A DNA stretch of 64,000 nt from Roseomonas sp. E05 (GTDB taxonomy: Bacteria; Pseudomonadota; Alphaproteobacteria; Acetobacterales; Acetobacteraceae). Both the position numbers and the translations under genes were made by a program. Location of the stretch: positions 102,251 through 166,250 of the forward strand of contig NZ_JASIRT010000011.1 in assembly GCF_030063475.1 (NCBI RefSeq), in the 5' to 3' direction. Positions 36,635 to 46,280 of the stretch are shown piece by piece. The notes below the pieces were generated by a model. It did not search any database. It saw nothing but the letters and a program-made list of their open reading frames with translations, and was not told where the DNA came from. Positions within the stretch are counted from its first letter, which is position 1. Each line of letters opens with the position of its first letter.

Positions 36635-37627
36635 TCAGTCCATCCGCACATCGGCGCGGCGGCCGATCTCGCCCCAGCGCTTGGTCTCGGAGATGATGAA
36701 GGCATGGAACTCCTCCGGCGTGTTGCCGACCGGGCGCGCGCCCTGCTCGGCATAGGCCTTGCGCAGCTCGGGGTCGTTCAGCGCGCGCACCGCGGCATCG
36801 TGCAGCAGCGTGATGATCGGCTTCGGCGTGCCGGCGGGCGCCACGAGGCCGTACCAGTTGTCCGCCTCCACACTGGGCTGGCCGGCCTCGGCCATGGTCG
36901 GCACCTCCGGCAGCAGGGGCGAGCGCTCCTTGCTGGCCAAGGCGATGGGGCGCAGCGCGCCGGCCTGCACCTGCGGCATCAGCGCCGGCATGTCGGCGAA
37001 CATCATCTGCACCTGCCCGGCCATCAGGTCGGTCACTGCCGGCGCTGCACCGCGATAGGGGATGTGGACGATGTCGATCCCCGCCGCCGCGCGCAGGGAT
37101 TCACCCGCGAGATGCGGCATGGAGCCATTGCCGGAGGAGGCGAAATTCAGCTTGCCCGGGTTCTTCCTGGCATGGTCGATCAGCTCGGCGAGGGTCTTCA
37201 CCGGCAATTTCGGGTTCACCGCCAGCAGCTCCGGCATCAGCGCAACGAGCGTGATGGGCGCGAGATCCTTCTCGACGTCGAAGGGCATCGGCGCACCGAG
37301 CGGCGGAGAGATGGCGATGGCGCCGGCACTGGTCAGCACCATGCTGCGCCCGTCCGGCGGCGACTTTGCGACGTTGTCGGTGCCGACCACGCCGCCGGCG
37401 CCGGAGCGGTTCTCGATCACCACGGTACGATCAAGGATCGGGCCGAGCTTCTGCGCCAGCACACGGGCCACGAGGTCGTTCGGCCCGCCCGGCGGGAAGG
37501 GCACGACGAGGCGGATCGGCCCCTCGGGCAGCGCCGCGGATTGCGCGAGCGCCGGGCGGGCCAGGGGCAGGCCGAGCGGCAGGGTGGCAGCGGCGAGCAG
37601 GCCGGCCAGTTGGCGGCGGGTGGCCAT
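36635..37627 (-). CDS. Bug-family solute-binding protein in catabolic operon (2)
   Basis: A 330-residue TctC-like receptor with signal TRRQLAGLLAAATLPLGLPLA and motifs IRLVVPFPPGGPNDLVAR, VVIENRSGAGGVVGTD and HIPYRGAAPAVTDLMAG. It is clearly paralogous to the other Bug protein of the same operon but diverged throughout, so it may bind a different substrate. A good AGGAGG-type site precedes the ATG at 37627. Confidence 0.9.
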   Translation of the reverse strand: MATRRQLAGLLAAATLPLGLPLARPALAQSAALPEGPIRLVVPFPPGGPNDLVARVLAQKLGPILDRTVVIENRSGAGGVVGTDNVAKSPPDGRSMVLTSAGAIAISPPLGAPMPFDVEKDLAPITLVALMPELLAVNPKLPVKTLAELIDHARKNPGKLNFASSGNGSMPHLAGESLRAAAGIDIVHIPYRGAAPAVTDLMAGQVQMMFADMPALMPQVQAGALRPIALASKERSPLLPEVPTMAEAGQPSVEADNWYGLVAPAGTPKPIITLLHDAAVRALNDPELRKAYAEQGARPVGNTPEEFHAFIISETKRWGEIGRRADVRMD

Positions 37628-37673
37628 GGTTCGTTTTCCTCCTTGGTATTCTCTTGGACGCCGGGGTTTCGGT

Positions 37674-38615
37674 TCAGCCGCCGGGCGCCCCCTGGGTGTT
37701 GACGTAGAGCGCGTAGAGCGAGTGGCTGGCGGCCATGAACAGCCGGTTGCGGTGGCGGCCGCCGAAGCAGAGGTTGGCGCAACGCTCGGGCAGCGCGAGG
37801 TGGCCGATCGGCTCGCCCGCGGGGTTGAAGACGCGCACGCCGTCCTGCTCCGGGTCCATGCCCCAGCCGCACCAGAGATTGCCGTCCATATCCACGCGGA
37901 AGCCGTCCGGCGTGCCGGTGCCGGCCTCCAGCAGCACGCGGCCATTGCGCAGCGTATCGCCCTCCACGTCGAAGACGCGGATGGTGCGCGGGCGGGCGCG
38001 GGATTCGATGACGTAGAGCTTCGACTCATCGGGCGAGAAGGCGAGGCCGTTCGGCCCCTTCACGTCATCCGCGACGACGGTGGCGCGGCCGGTCTGCCCG
38101 TCGATGCGGTAGACGCGCTCGGGCAGCTCCTGCTCCGCCTGGGCGCCCTGGTAGTGGCCGAGGATGCCGAAAGGCGGGTCGGTGAACCAGATGGAGCCGT
38201 CAGACTTCACCACCACGTCGTTCGGCGAGTTCAGCCGCTTGCCCTCGAAGCGGTCGAGCAGCACGGTGATGGCGCCGTCATGCTCGGTGCGCGTCACGCG
38301 CCGGCCGCCGGCCTCGCCGCCATGCTCGCAGGTGACGAGCCGGCCCTCGCGGTCGCGCGTGTTGCCGTTGGCGTGGTTGGAGGGCGCGCGGAAGGGCGTG
38401 ACCTGGCCGGTCATCTCGTCCCAGCGCAGGATGCGGTCGCTCGGCACGTCGCTCCAGAGCAGGCTGCGCCAGGCGCCGAACCAGACCGGCCCTTCCGCCC
38501 AGCGGCAGCCGGTGTGGAGGCGCTCCACGCCCGCGAGGGCGAGGTGGTATTTCTCGAAGCTCGGGTCCAGCGCGCGGATCGCCGGGTCGGGGTAGCGCAG
38601 GCTCGGTTCCCACAT
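37674..38615 (-). CDS. SMP-30/gluconolactonase family hydrolase
   Basis: A 313-residue six-bladed beta-propeller lactonase. GCRWAEGPVWFG with the metal-binding Glu, SNHANGNTRDREGRLVTCEHG, LNSPNDVVVKSDGSIWFTDPP and GLAFSPDESKLYVIES are characteristic, and the Asn/Asp metal ligands appear intact. These enzymes open sugar or other lactones. Its presence with a LigI-like hydrolase and a carboxymuconolactone-decarboxylase-like protein suggests a lactone intermediate. Confidence 0.9.
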   Translation of the reverse strand: MWEPSLRYPDPAIRALDPSFEKYHLALAGVERLHTGCRWAEGPVWFGAWRSLLWSDVPSDRILRWDEMTGQVTPFRAPSNHANGNTRDREGRLVTCEHGGEAGGRRVTRTEHDGAITVLLDRFEGKRLNSPNDVVVKSDGSIWFTDPPFGILGHYQGAQAEQELPERVYRIDGQTGRATVVADDVKGPNGLAFSPDESKLYVIESRARPRTIRVFDVEGDTLRNGRVLLEAGTGTPDGFRVDMDGNLWCGWGMDPEQDGVRVFNPAGEPIGHLALPERCANLCFGGRHRNRLFMAASHSLYALYVNTQGAPGG

Positions 38616-38620
38616 GGCGC

Positions 38621-39199
38621 TCAGCCCTGCGGCACCGGGTCGCCGGGCTCGGCACCCAGTTCCGGCGCGAAGGCCTCGGGCAGGCCGATCTCGAAGACGT
38701 TCAGCGTCATCGCGACCAGCGTGTAATAGCCGAGCAGCGCCACCAGCTCGACCATGCCGCGCTCGCCCAGGGCCTCGACGCCCCGGCGGTAGAGCGCCTC
38801 CGGCACGCGGCGGGTGGCGAGCAGCGTGGTGGCCACGTCATGGACCGCCTGCTCCTGCGCATCGCGCAGGGTGGGTGTGCGGCGCTCGGCGATGGCGGCG
38901 ACCACCTCCGGGTCCATTCCCGCCTTAAGCCCCTCGCGCTTGTGCACCGTCCATTCGTAATGCGCGGTCCAGTGCCGGCCGGTGATGAGAATGGCCAGTT
39001 CGGAGAGGCGCGGCTCCAGCGTGGTCTGGTAGCGCAGCAGCTCGCCGAGCTTCTGGCCGCGCCGCGCCAGTTCGGGATTCTTCAGCCAGGCGATCATCGG
39101 CGCCGGCACGCGGCCGCGGATGCCGGAGATGGCCTCCTGGCAGACGGCCTGCTCCTCCGGCGTGCGCTCGGCCTCGGGCGTCAGTTCGATGCGGGCCAT
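38621..39199 (-). CDS. Carboxymuconolactone decarboxylase-like (AhpD-fold) protein
   Basis: A 192-residue AhpD-like helical protein. RLSELAILITGRHWTAHYEW, then VHKREGLKAGM, is the CMD core. The CxxC of peroxidase-type AhpD is absent, so a decarboxylase/lactone or structural role is more likely than peroxide reduction. The ATG at 39199 has AGGGAGGA upstream. It is the first structural gene after the IclR regulator. Confidence 0.87.
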   Translation of the reverse strand: MARIELTPEAERTPEEQAVCQEAISGIRGRVPAPMIAWLKNPELARRGQKLGELLRYQTTLEPRLSELAILITGRHWTAHYEWTVHKREGLKAGMDPEVVAAIAERRTPTLRDAQEQAVHDVATTLLATRRVPEALYRRGVEALGERGMVELVALLGYYTLVAMTLNVFEIGLPEAFAPELGAEPGDPVPQG

Positions 39200-39227
39200 T
39201 CGTTCTTGTTCCTCCCTGCTGGCCACG

Positions 39228-40031
39228 TCAGCGCGCGGCCTGTTCCAGTCTCGACGGATCGCCGCCCAGGTCGCGCGTCATGGCGATGGCCTCGCGCAGC
39301 ACCAAGGGCAGGCAGAGCGCCTCGGCCTCGGCGGTGAGGCGGTAGAGCGGCATGGAGATGCCGATGGAGCCGGCCACCCTCCCCTCGGCATCCAGCACCG
39401 GGCAGGCGATGGCGGCGATCTGCGGCAGGCGCTCGCCCCGGCTCACCACCGGCAGCCGCGCCGTCGGGTCCTCCAGCGCGATCAGGGCGCGACCATGCGC
39501 GCCGCGGCCAAGCGGCTGCGCCTCGCCGACATGGGCGACGTCCCGCACCAGCTGCGGCGAGTCCAGCCGGAAGACGCAGCGGCGCTGGTCGCCCTCGCGC
39601 ACGAAGAAGGTGGCACTCTCCCGGCTTTCGGCGCGCAGCCGCTCCAGTGCCGGCATGACGTGGTGCTCCAGCCGCAGCGAGCGGCGGAACAGGTCGCCCA
39701 GCAGCAGCAGGGTCGGGCCGAGCAGGTAGCCACCGGAGGGCAGGCGCTTGACGAAGCCGTGCCCTTCCAGCGTGCCGAGCAGGCGCAGAGCGGTGGTCAT
39801 GTTGAGCCCGGCGCGGCGGGAAAGCTCGGTCAGACCGAGGGGGCCGTCCTCTTCACGGAAGGCGCGGAGCAGCGCCAGCGCCCGGTCCACCGCGCGCACG
39901 CCGTCGCCCCCGAGGCTGCCGACCGGCGAGACGGGGGCGACGGCGTGCAACATGCCGTCCTGGTCTGCGGCGGGCTGCTCCGCCTCTTGCGCCCGCGGAA
40001 GCCTCGCGCGCCGTGAATCCTGTCTGGCCAT
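39228..40031 (-). CDS. IclR-family transcriptional regulator
   Basis: A 267-residue IclR protein: winged helix-turn-helix (AVDRALALLRAFREEDGPLGLTELSRRAGLNMTTALRLL) and an effector domain (YLLGPTLLLLGDLF, GRGAHGRALIAL, SIGISMPLYRL). It is the first gene of the minus-strand catabolic operon and very probably its regulator. The ATG at 40031 gives a ~50-residue polar extension before the DNA-binding domain. The next gene begins 28 bases on. Confidence 0.92.
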   Translation of the reverse strand: MARQDSRRARLPRAQEAEQPAADQDGMLHAVAPVSPVGSLGGDGVRAVDRALALLRAFREEDGPLGLTELSRRAGLNMTTALRLLGTLEGHGFVKRLPSGGYLLGPTLLLLGDLFRRSLRLEHHVMPALERLRAESRESATFFVREGDQRRCVFRLDSPQLVRDVAHVGEAQPLGRGAHGRALIALEDPTARLPVVSRGERLPQIAAIACPVLDAEGRVAGSIGISMPLYRLTAEAEALCLPLVLREAIAMTRDLGGDPSRLEQAAR

Positions 40032-40050
40032 GGCCGCAGCATAGCAGGCG

Positions 40051-40067
40051 ATTCCATCCTGCGGAAT
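40051..40067. promoter_or_regulatory. Candidate IclR operator
   Basis: ATTCC-N7-GGAAT, with TTCCAT and TTCCGC as half-sites on opposite strands, starts 20 bases upstream of the IclR gene. IclR-family operators are commonly 15-17-bp palindromes with TTCC/GGAA arms, so autoregulation of the operon is plausible. Confidence 0.45.
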
Positions 40068-40170
40068 AGACTTACGTAGAGTGAAAGTGAATGTCCCTTC
40101 CGGCCGATGGCGTCGCCGGTCACGCTCAGGCCGACTGCCTGGCCGGAGGGCCAGCGGCCGAGCCGGCATT

Positions 40171-40274
40171 AGAGCAGATCCCGTTCGGAGGGCATCATCG
40201 GAACGGGTGAAGATGCTCGTCAAAACAAACGGCTGGAGCGTTTTCCATGGGCCGGAGCGAACGGAAAATGCTCC
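40171..40274 (-). repeat. 104-bp double-hairpin intergenic repeat, copy 2
   Basis: The reverse complement of this segment aligns over its whole length with 14241-14344, sharing TTTTCCGTTCG, GGAAAACGCT, GCCGT, TGTTTTGACGAG, ATCTTCACCCGTTCCGATG and GAACGGGATCTGCTCT. The CCCGTTC…GGAACGGG stem is less perfect here. It lies ~140 bases upstream of the IclR gene. Confidence 0.8.
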
Positions 40275-40502
40275 AGGATGCCATCAGCGGGATGCGGCAT
40301 GCGCAGGCCCGATGCCCTTGCAGGTTGGCGGTGGTGCCGGGCTTCAGGCCAAGCTCATCGCCTCGCTGGAGGTCGTGGTCGCCGCCCCGCTGACCGTTCG
40401 AAGCGGAGAGGGGCGATGTGACGGACTTCTCAGGGACCTTGCCGGGCCGCCCGTTCCTGGCGGACAGCTTCATGCACCGCTCCTGCGAGCGAGGCACAGG
40501 TC

Positions 40503-40829
40503 TTGCCGTCAGAGGTCTTCACCTGCAGGCGGCCAAGCCAGGTGCTCGCCGCAGGGCTGGGCATCGCCTCCGTCGCCGGCGAGATCCGGCAGGAGCGCCA
40601 CAGCGCGCTGGCCATGGCCTGCATGCCGGCCATGGCGCCGGTCCTCCCCAGCATTCTGCAGGGCTTCAGCCGGCGCCATTCGGAATGCAGGGTTGCCGTT
40701 CACGGCCTTCATGCCCGACAGGCGGGTACCGCCCTCTCGCCGATGACGGAAAGCTTCCTTCTGATCAGTGGCGAAGCCTTCTCGCAGCGTGACGATATCG
40801 TGATGCCGGATGCTGAGGAGAAGGCATGA
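40503..40829 (+). pseudogene. LysR-family regulator remnant
   Basis: The frame encodes VAGEIRQERHSALAMACMPA followed by SILQGFSRRHSECRVAVHGLHARQ, which matches the linker and first strand/helix of a LysR effector domain (…EIRQ…LRIACMPALA…RFRARHPDV…HSRQ). A later LLISGEAFSQRDDIVMP resembles the second lobe. The DNA-binding N-terminus and much of the effector domain are missing. It sits upstream of, and divergent from, the TctA gene, where a regulator would be expected. Confidence 0.5.
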
Positions 40830-40983
40830 CAGAGCTGCATCTGCGGAGATGGAACGTGGCCCGCGCAAGGTATCGCCAGCCTTCTCGGCAGTTCCGCACG
40901 GCTTGAGGCAGGCCAAACCGGCCTTACCCGGCATGGGGCGCGGGACCAAACCGGGCGGCGCGTTCACACCCCTTGCAGCGGCG

Positions 40984-42480
40984 TCAGGCCTCGGCGGGCC
41001 GGCGCCACGCGGCGCGGGCGCCGCGGCCCAGCATCAGCAGCCAGACCAGAAGCGTCATGATGCCCAGGGCGCCTGCGATCGGCCGCTCGAAGAAGGGGAG
41101 CCACGCACCGTCCGACTTGATCATCGAGGTCATGAAGTTCTGCTCCAGCATCTCGCCGAGCACCAGACCCAGGATCATCGGCGCGACGGGAATGCCGTTC
41201 TCCTCCATGAACCAGCCGAGCACGCCAAAGATCAGCATCAGCAGGATGCCGTAGCTGCTGTTGGTCATGGCGAAGGCGCCGACGATGCAGAACAGCAGGA
41301 TGAGCGGCAGCAGGAGGGTGCGCGGGATGCGCAGCACCTGCTTCATGCTCTTGATCGCCACCCATCCGAGCGGAACCATGATGATGTTGGCGAGGATGAA
41401 GATGATGAACACGGCATAGATGAACTGCGGGTTTTCGGTGAACACCGTCGGCCCTGGATTCATCCCCTTCATGTACAGCACGCCGATCACGATGGCGGTG
41501 ATGGAATCACCGGGGATGCCGAAGACCAGGGCCGGGATCCAGGCCCCCGCCACGGCCGAGTTGTTGGAAGCGCCGGCCTCCACCACCCCTTCCACATGGC
41601 CGGTTCCGAACTTTTCAGGCGTGCGCGAGAAGCGCTTCGCCATGGCGTAGGAGACCCAGGCCGCGATGTCCGCTCCCGCCCCCGGCAGCGCGCCGATCAG
41701 TGTGCCCATAAGCGAGCCGCGGATGAAGTTCAGCCAGTAGCGCCGCATCACCCCGCCCACGCCCCGAAAGACGTTGCCCACCTGCGGCACCACCACATGC
41801 CCTTCCTGGCGCAGCGCCACCGCGCCGCGCAGCAGTTCCGAGACCGCGAAGGCGCCGATCATCACGGCAATGAAGTTGACCCCCGACATCAGGTCGACGT
41901 TGCCGAAGGTGAAACGCGGAACCCCGGCGGCGGGGTCGATGCCGATGCAGGTCACGCTCAGGCCGATCAGCAGGGCGACGAAGCCCTTCAGCGGATTTCC
42001 CGTGCCGATGAAGACGGCGCATGTCAGGCCCAGGCAGGCCAGCCAGAAATACTCGAAGGAGGAGAAGTTCAGCGCCAGTTCCGCCAGCGCGGGCGCGCAG
42101 AGCACCAGGAACACCACGCCGACGATGCCGCCCAGCGCCGAGAATACGACGTTGACGCCGAGGTTGAGGTCGAGCTGGCCCTTCCTGGCCATGAGGAAGG
42201 ATTCGTCGGCATAGGCGGCGGAGGCCGGGGTGCCGGGCATTCGCAGCATCGCCGCCGGGATGTCGCCCGCGAAGATCGCCATGGCCGTGGCGGTGACGAT
42301 GGCGCCCAGCGACGGAACCGGGTCCATGAAGAAGGTGACGGGCACCAGCAGCGCCGTGGCCATGGTTGCCGTCAGGCCCGGCATGGCACCGACGAACATG
42401 CCGAACACCGCCGCCCCCAGGATCACCAGCATGACCGAGGGGTCGAAGACCAGCCCGAAGGCCGCCAGGACTGCGTCCAT
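40984..42480 (-). CDS. tctA: TctA-type tricarboxylate transporter large permease
   Basis: A 498-residue inner-membrane protein with about ten helices. GAAVFGMFVGAMPGLTATM at the N-terminus and GALPGAGADIAAWVSYAMAK in the middle are the two TctA signature repeats. Together with TctB and the Bug receptor it forms a complete cation-coupled importer for a small carboxylate. Ten bases separate it from tctB. It lies on the minus strand downstream of its receptor gene. Confidence 0.93.
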   Translation of the reverse strand: MDAVLAAFGLVFDPSVMLVILGAAVFGMFVGAMPGLTATMATALLVPVTFFMDPVPSLGAIVTATAMAIFAGDIPAAMLRMPGTPASAAYADESFLMARKGQLDLNLGVNVVFSALGGIVGVVFLVLCAPALAELALNFSSFEYFWLACLGLTCAVFIGTGNPLKGFVALLIGLSVTCIGIDPAAGVPRFTFGNVDLMSGVNFIAVMIGAFAVSELLRGAVALRQEGHVVVPQVGNVFRGVGGVMRRYWLNFIRGSLMGTLIGALPGAGADIAAWVSYAMAKRFSRTPEKFGTGHVEGVVEAGASNNSAVAGAWIPALVFGIPGDSITAIVIGVLYMKGMNPGPTVFTENPQFIYAVFIIFILANIIMVPLGWVAIKSMKQVLRIPRTLLLPLILLFCIVGAFAMTNSSYGILLMLIFGVLGWFMEENGIPVAPMILGLVLGEMLEQNFMTSMIKSDGAWLPFFERPIAGALGIMTLLVWLLMLGRGARAAWRRPAEA

Positions 42481-42490
42481 TGCTGCGCCC

Positions 42491-42964
42491 TCAGAGAATG
42501 TCGTTCAGCAGGCCGCGCGGCAGCGGCACGCGCATCATCTCGCCAAAGAACCAGTACATCAGCAGCGTGGCGGCGGCGGCGACCGGCAACGCCCGCAGCG
42601 GCCGCTCGCCGAACCACAGGAACAGGGCCAGCAGCAGCGCGAAGGCGAGCGGAATGAAGCCCAGCGTCTCGGCAAAGAGGAGGTAGGCCACCACCGCCAG
42701 CGGCATGACGAGGAAGGACACCACCTGCCCCGGCCGCGACCACCAGGAGGCCAGTGCCGCCCAGGGTTCGCCCTGGCGCCGCGCGGCGAGGCCGCGCAGC
42801 ATCAGCAGCAGCGCACAGACGATCAGGCCAGTGGCCAGCAGGCGCGGGAACAGGGCGGGGCCGTAATCCTGGCCGGGAAAGGCCGGGAAATAGGTCGTCA
42901 GCCAGATCATCGCGCTGGCCAGCAGCAAAAGGACCAGTCCCAGGACGGCGTCGTTCACCCGCAT
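42491..42964 (-). CDS. tctB: TctB-type small permease subunit
   Basis: A 157-residue membrane protein with four predicted helices (VLGLVLLLLASAMIWL; ATGLIVCALLLML; FLVMPLAVVAYLL; FIPLAFALLLALFLW). Length and the FPAFPGQDYGPALFP loop fit TctB. The ATG at 42964 is the only start that leads straight into helix 1. It partners TctA in the complex. Confidence 0.88.
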   Translation of the reverse strand: MRVNDAVLGLVLLLLASAMIWLTTYFPAFPGQDYGPALFPRLLATGLIVCALLLMLRGLAARRQGEPWAALASWWSRPGQVVSFLVMPLAVVAYLLFAETLGFIPLAFALLLALFLWFGERPLRALPVAAAATLLMYWFFGEMMRVPLPRGLLNDIL

Positions 42965-43085
42965 CGGGCATGCGCTCCGCAAGGCGCGGCCTTCAAGGCC
43001 GCGCGTGGCAGGACAGGCGCGGCACCATGCCGCGCTCCGGACGGATGGCCCCGGTGACGGGATGCGCCATCCGGGCGCCGCCGCT

Positions 43086-44084
43086 TCAGGCGCGCGCCAG
43101 CCCGGCGGCGCGCATCGCCTCGCCCATTGCGCGGTCTGACTTGTCCATGAAGGCGGCGAAGCCCTCCGGATCGGCCCAGATCGTGCCGAAGCCGCGCGCA
43201 TGCATGAAGTCGGTGAACTCCTTCGACTTGTAGGTGCGCTCCAGCGCGGCGACCAAGGTCTTTGCCATGTCGGCCGGCAGGTTGCGGGGCGCCGCGATGC
43301 CGCGCCAGGCGCCGGTCGAGTAGTTGATGCCGAGCGCTTCGTTCAGCGTCGGCACCTCGGGGAATTGCGGGTTGCGCTTCGGCGCCATGATGGCGAGGCT
43401 GCGCGCCCGGCCGGCATCCAGCATCGCCCGCGCCTCGGGCACCGAGCAGGTCACGATGTCCACGCCGCCCGCCGCGAGGTCCTGCATTGCCGGCGCGGCG
43501 CCGTTCGAGGGCACCCAGCGCACGTGGTCGGGTTGCAGCCCCATGGCCTGCAGCCAGCCGACCAGCGCCAGGTGCCAGATGCCGCCCTGGCCGGTGCCGG
43601 AGGCCTTCAGCTTGCCGGCCGGCGCCGCCTTGATGGCTTCCGCCAGCGCCTTGATGTCCTTGTGGGGCGAGGAGGCGCTGACCTGCACGCCCGGCGGGTC
43701 CTCGTTCACCAGGGCGAGGGGCGTGTAGTCCTTCCAGGTGAGGTTGGTCAGGCCGGCATGGTGGAGCATGGCGATCTCCACCGTGATGATGCCGATGGTG
43801 TAGCCGTCGGGCTGTGCCGTGGCGATGGCGGAGTGGCCGACCACGCCATTGCCGCCGGTGCGGTTCACCACATTGATCGGCTGCCCCAGGTCCTTCTCCA
43901 GCAGGGCGCCGATGATGCGCGCCGTGGCATCGGTGCCGCCGCCAGCGCCCCAGGGGCAGATCAGCGTGACGGGACGGGTGGGATAGTTGCCTTGGGCCCG
44001 GGCCGGCAGCGCCAAGAGGCTGGCGGCACCCGCAGCCGCCCCGGCGCGCAACAGGCTGCGGCGAAACAGTTCAGTCATGGACAT
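43086..44084 (-). CDS. tctC: TctC/Bug receptor of the TctABC transporter
   Basis: A 332-residue periplasmic receptor. Signal peptide FRRSLLRAGAAAGAASLLALPARAQ, then YPTRPVTLICPWGAGGGTDATA, the variant of the Bug motif (CPWGAGGG rather than VPFPPGGP) often seen in true TctC subunits, and NVVNRTGGNGVVG. The 120-base gap before tctB contains no gene. First gene of the tctC-tctB-tctA operon. Confidence 0.9.
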   Translation of the reverse strand: MSMTELFRRSLLRAGAAAGAASLLALPARAQGNYPTRPVTLICPWGAGGGTDATARIIGALLEKDLGQPINVVNRTGGNGVVGHSAIATAQPDGYTIGIITVEIAMLHHAGLTNLTWKDYTPLALVNEDPPGVQVSASSPHKDIKALAEAIKAAPAGKLKASGTGQGGIWHLALVGWLQAMGLQPDHVRWVPSNGAAPAMQDLAAGGVDIVTCSVPEARAMLDAGRARSLAIMAPKRNPQFPEVPTLNEALGINYSTGAWRGIAAPRNLPADMAKTLVAALERTYKSKEFTDFMHARGFGTIWADPEGFAAFMDKSDRAMGEAMRAAGLARA

Positions 44085-44167
44085 TCTCCCGACGGCGCTC
44101 CCTCAAGGGGGCACTCTTTAATTACGGCGACAGACTAACGGCCACTGCTCGGCCTCGGCAAGCACGC

Positions 44168-44400
44168 AGCCGGCGCGAGGTCCCTGCGGGCGAGATCCTG
44201 CGCTGCCCGTGGCACGGCCGAGAATTCGGTATCCGCACCGGCCCGTCCTGCGCCGAGCCGCAGCCGATCAAGACCAAGGCCTGTCCGGTGGAGCGCGCCC
44301 CGGGCGCGGCACTGAAGCGGACGCCACGCTGAAGGCGGGAACCGCCCCGGCCACGGTCGAGCGGGAGTACATCATCGCCGATCTCTGGCGGCCTGCGCAG
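44168..44400 (+). pseudogene. Rieske 2Fe-2S protein remnant
   Basis: REVPAGEILRCPWHGREFGIRTG carries the second half of the Rieske cluster site (CPWHG). A stop at 44330 follows, after which another frame gives LKAGTAPATVEREYIIAD, resembling the usual C-terminal strand (…VEVEGEYVVL). The first CxH box and the N-terminus are absent. It is a truncated, frameshifted fragment between the tct and TRAP transporter operons. Confidence 0.55.
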
Positions 44401-44602
44401 GCCGAGCGGCCGAGGGAGAATTCCCTTCGGGGACCGGCTGTGATTTCATGGGAATCGCCGGGGGGATGGAGGACCGGTGCGCAGGCGACGCGCGTCATGG
44501 CTCGCAGGGGACAGCGGGACTGAAGCGCCTTGTTCCCAGATCATTCCCCAGATCTCCATCGCTGTTTAACCTTCTGGCAGAATACGGGATAAGCAAAATT
44601 GA

Positions 44603-45670
<1,068 letters not shown>

Positions 45671-45689
45671 CCAGGCGGCACGCCCGGAC

Positions 45690-46226
45690 ATGACACTGCT
45701 GCGTGCCGCCTGGCATCGGCTGGAGGAGGGACTCATGGCCTTCCTCCTCGTCTTCATGACGCTCGTGACCTTCTATCAGGTCGTGCTGCGTTACGTCTTC
45801 AACAGCGGCCTGCTCTGGGGCCAGGAGGCTGTTCTCTATGCCTTCGGCTGGCTCGTTCTGCTCGGGCTCGCCTATGGCGTGCGCACGCGCGCGCATCTCG
45901 GGATCGACATCGCGGTGAAGGCGCTCTCGCCGTCGCTCCGCCGCACCGTGGGGCTGATCGCGGTCGCCCTTTGCATGGTGTATGCCGGGCTTCTCGCCTA
46001 CGGGTCCTGGATCTACATGGACACGCTCCGGGTGGTGGGCATCGAGGCGCAGGACATCCCGGTCGAGCGGTGGCTCCTCCTCACGATCCTGCCCTTCGGC
46101 TTTCTGCTGCTGCTGCTGCGGCTCTGCACGGAGGCGAAGCTGATCCTGACGGGCGAGGTGCAGGGCTTCGAGATCGCCGACGAAGCCGGCGACGCGCTGC
46201 GCGAGCTTCACGATCCGCGCCCGTGA
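45690..46226 (+). CDS. dctQ: TRAP transporter small permease DctQ
   Basis: A 178-residue protein with four hydrophobic helices (AFLLVFMTLVTFYQVVLRYVF; VLYAFGWLVLLGLAYGV; TVGLIAVALCMVYAGLLAYG; LLLTILPFGFLLLLL). LRYVFNSGLLWGQEAV is the DctQ signature. It starts 19 bases after dctP. Confidence 0.9.
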   Translation: MTLLRAAWHRLEEGLMAFLLVFMTLVTFYQVVLRYVFNSGLLWGQEAVLYAFGWLVLLGLAYGVRTRAHLGIDIAVKALSPSLRRTVGLIAVALCMVYAGLLAYGSWIYMDTLRVVGIEAQDIPVERWLLLTILPFGFLLLLLRLCTEAKLILTGEVQGFEIADEAGDALRELHDPRP

Positions 46227-46280
46227 GCCCGGACGCATGACCCCCCTCCCGCCGATCCTTCGGCTGCTCAGGGCCGCCCC

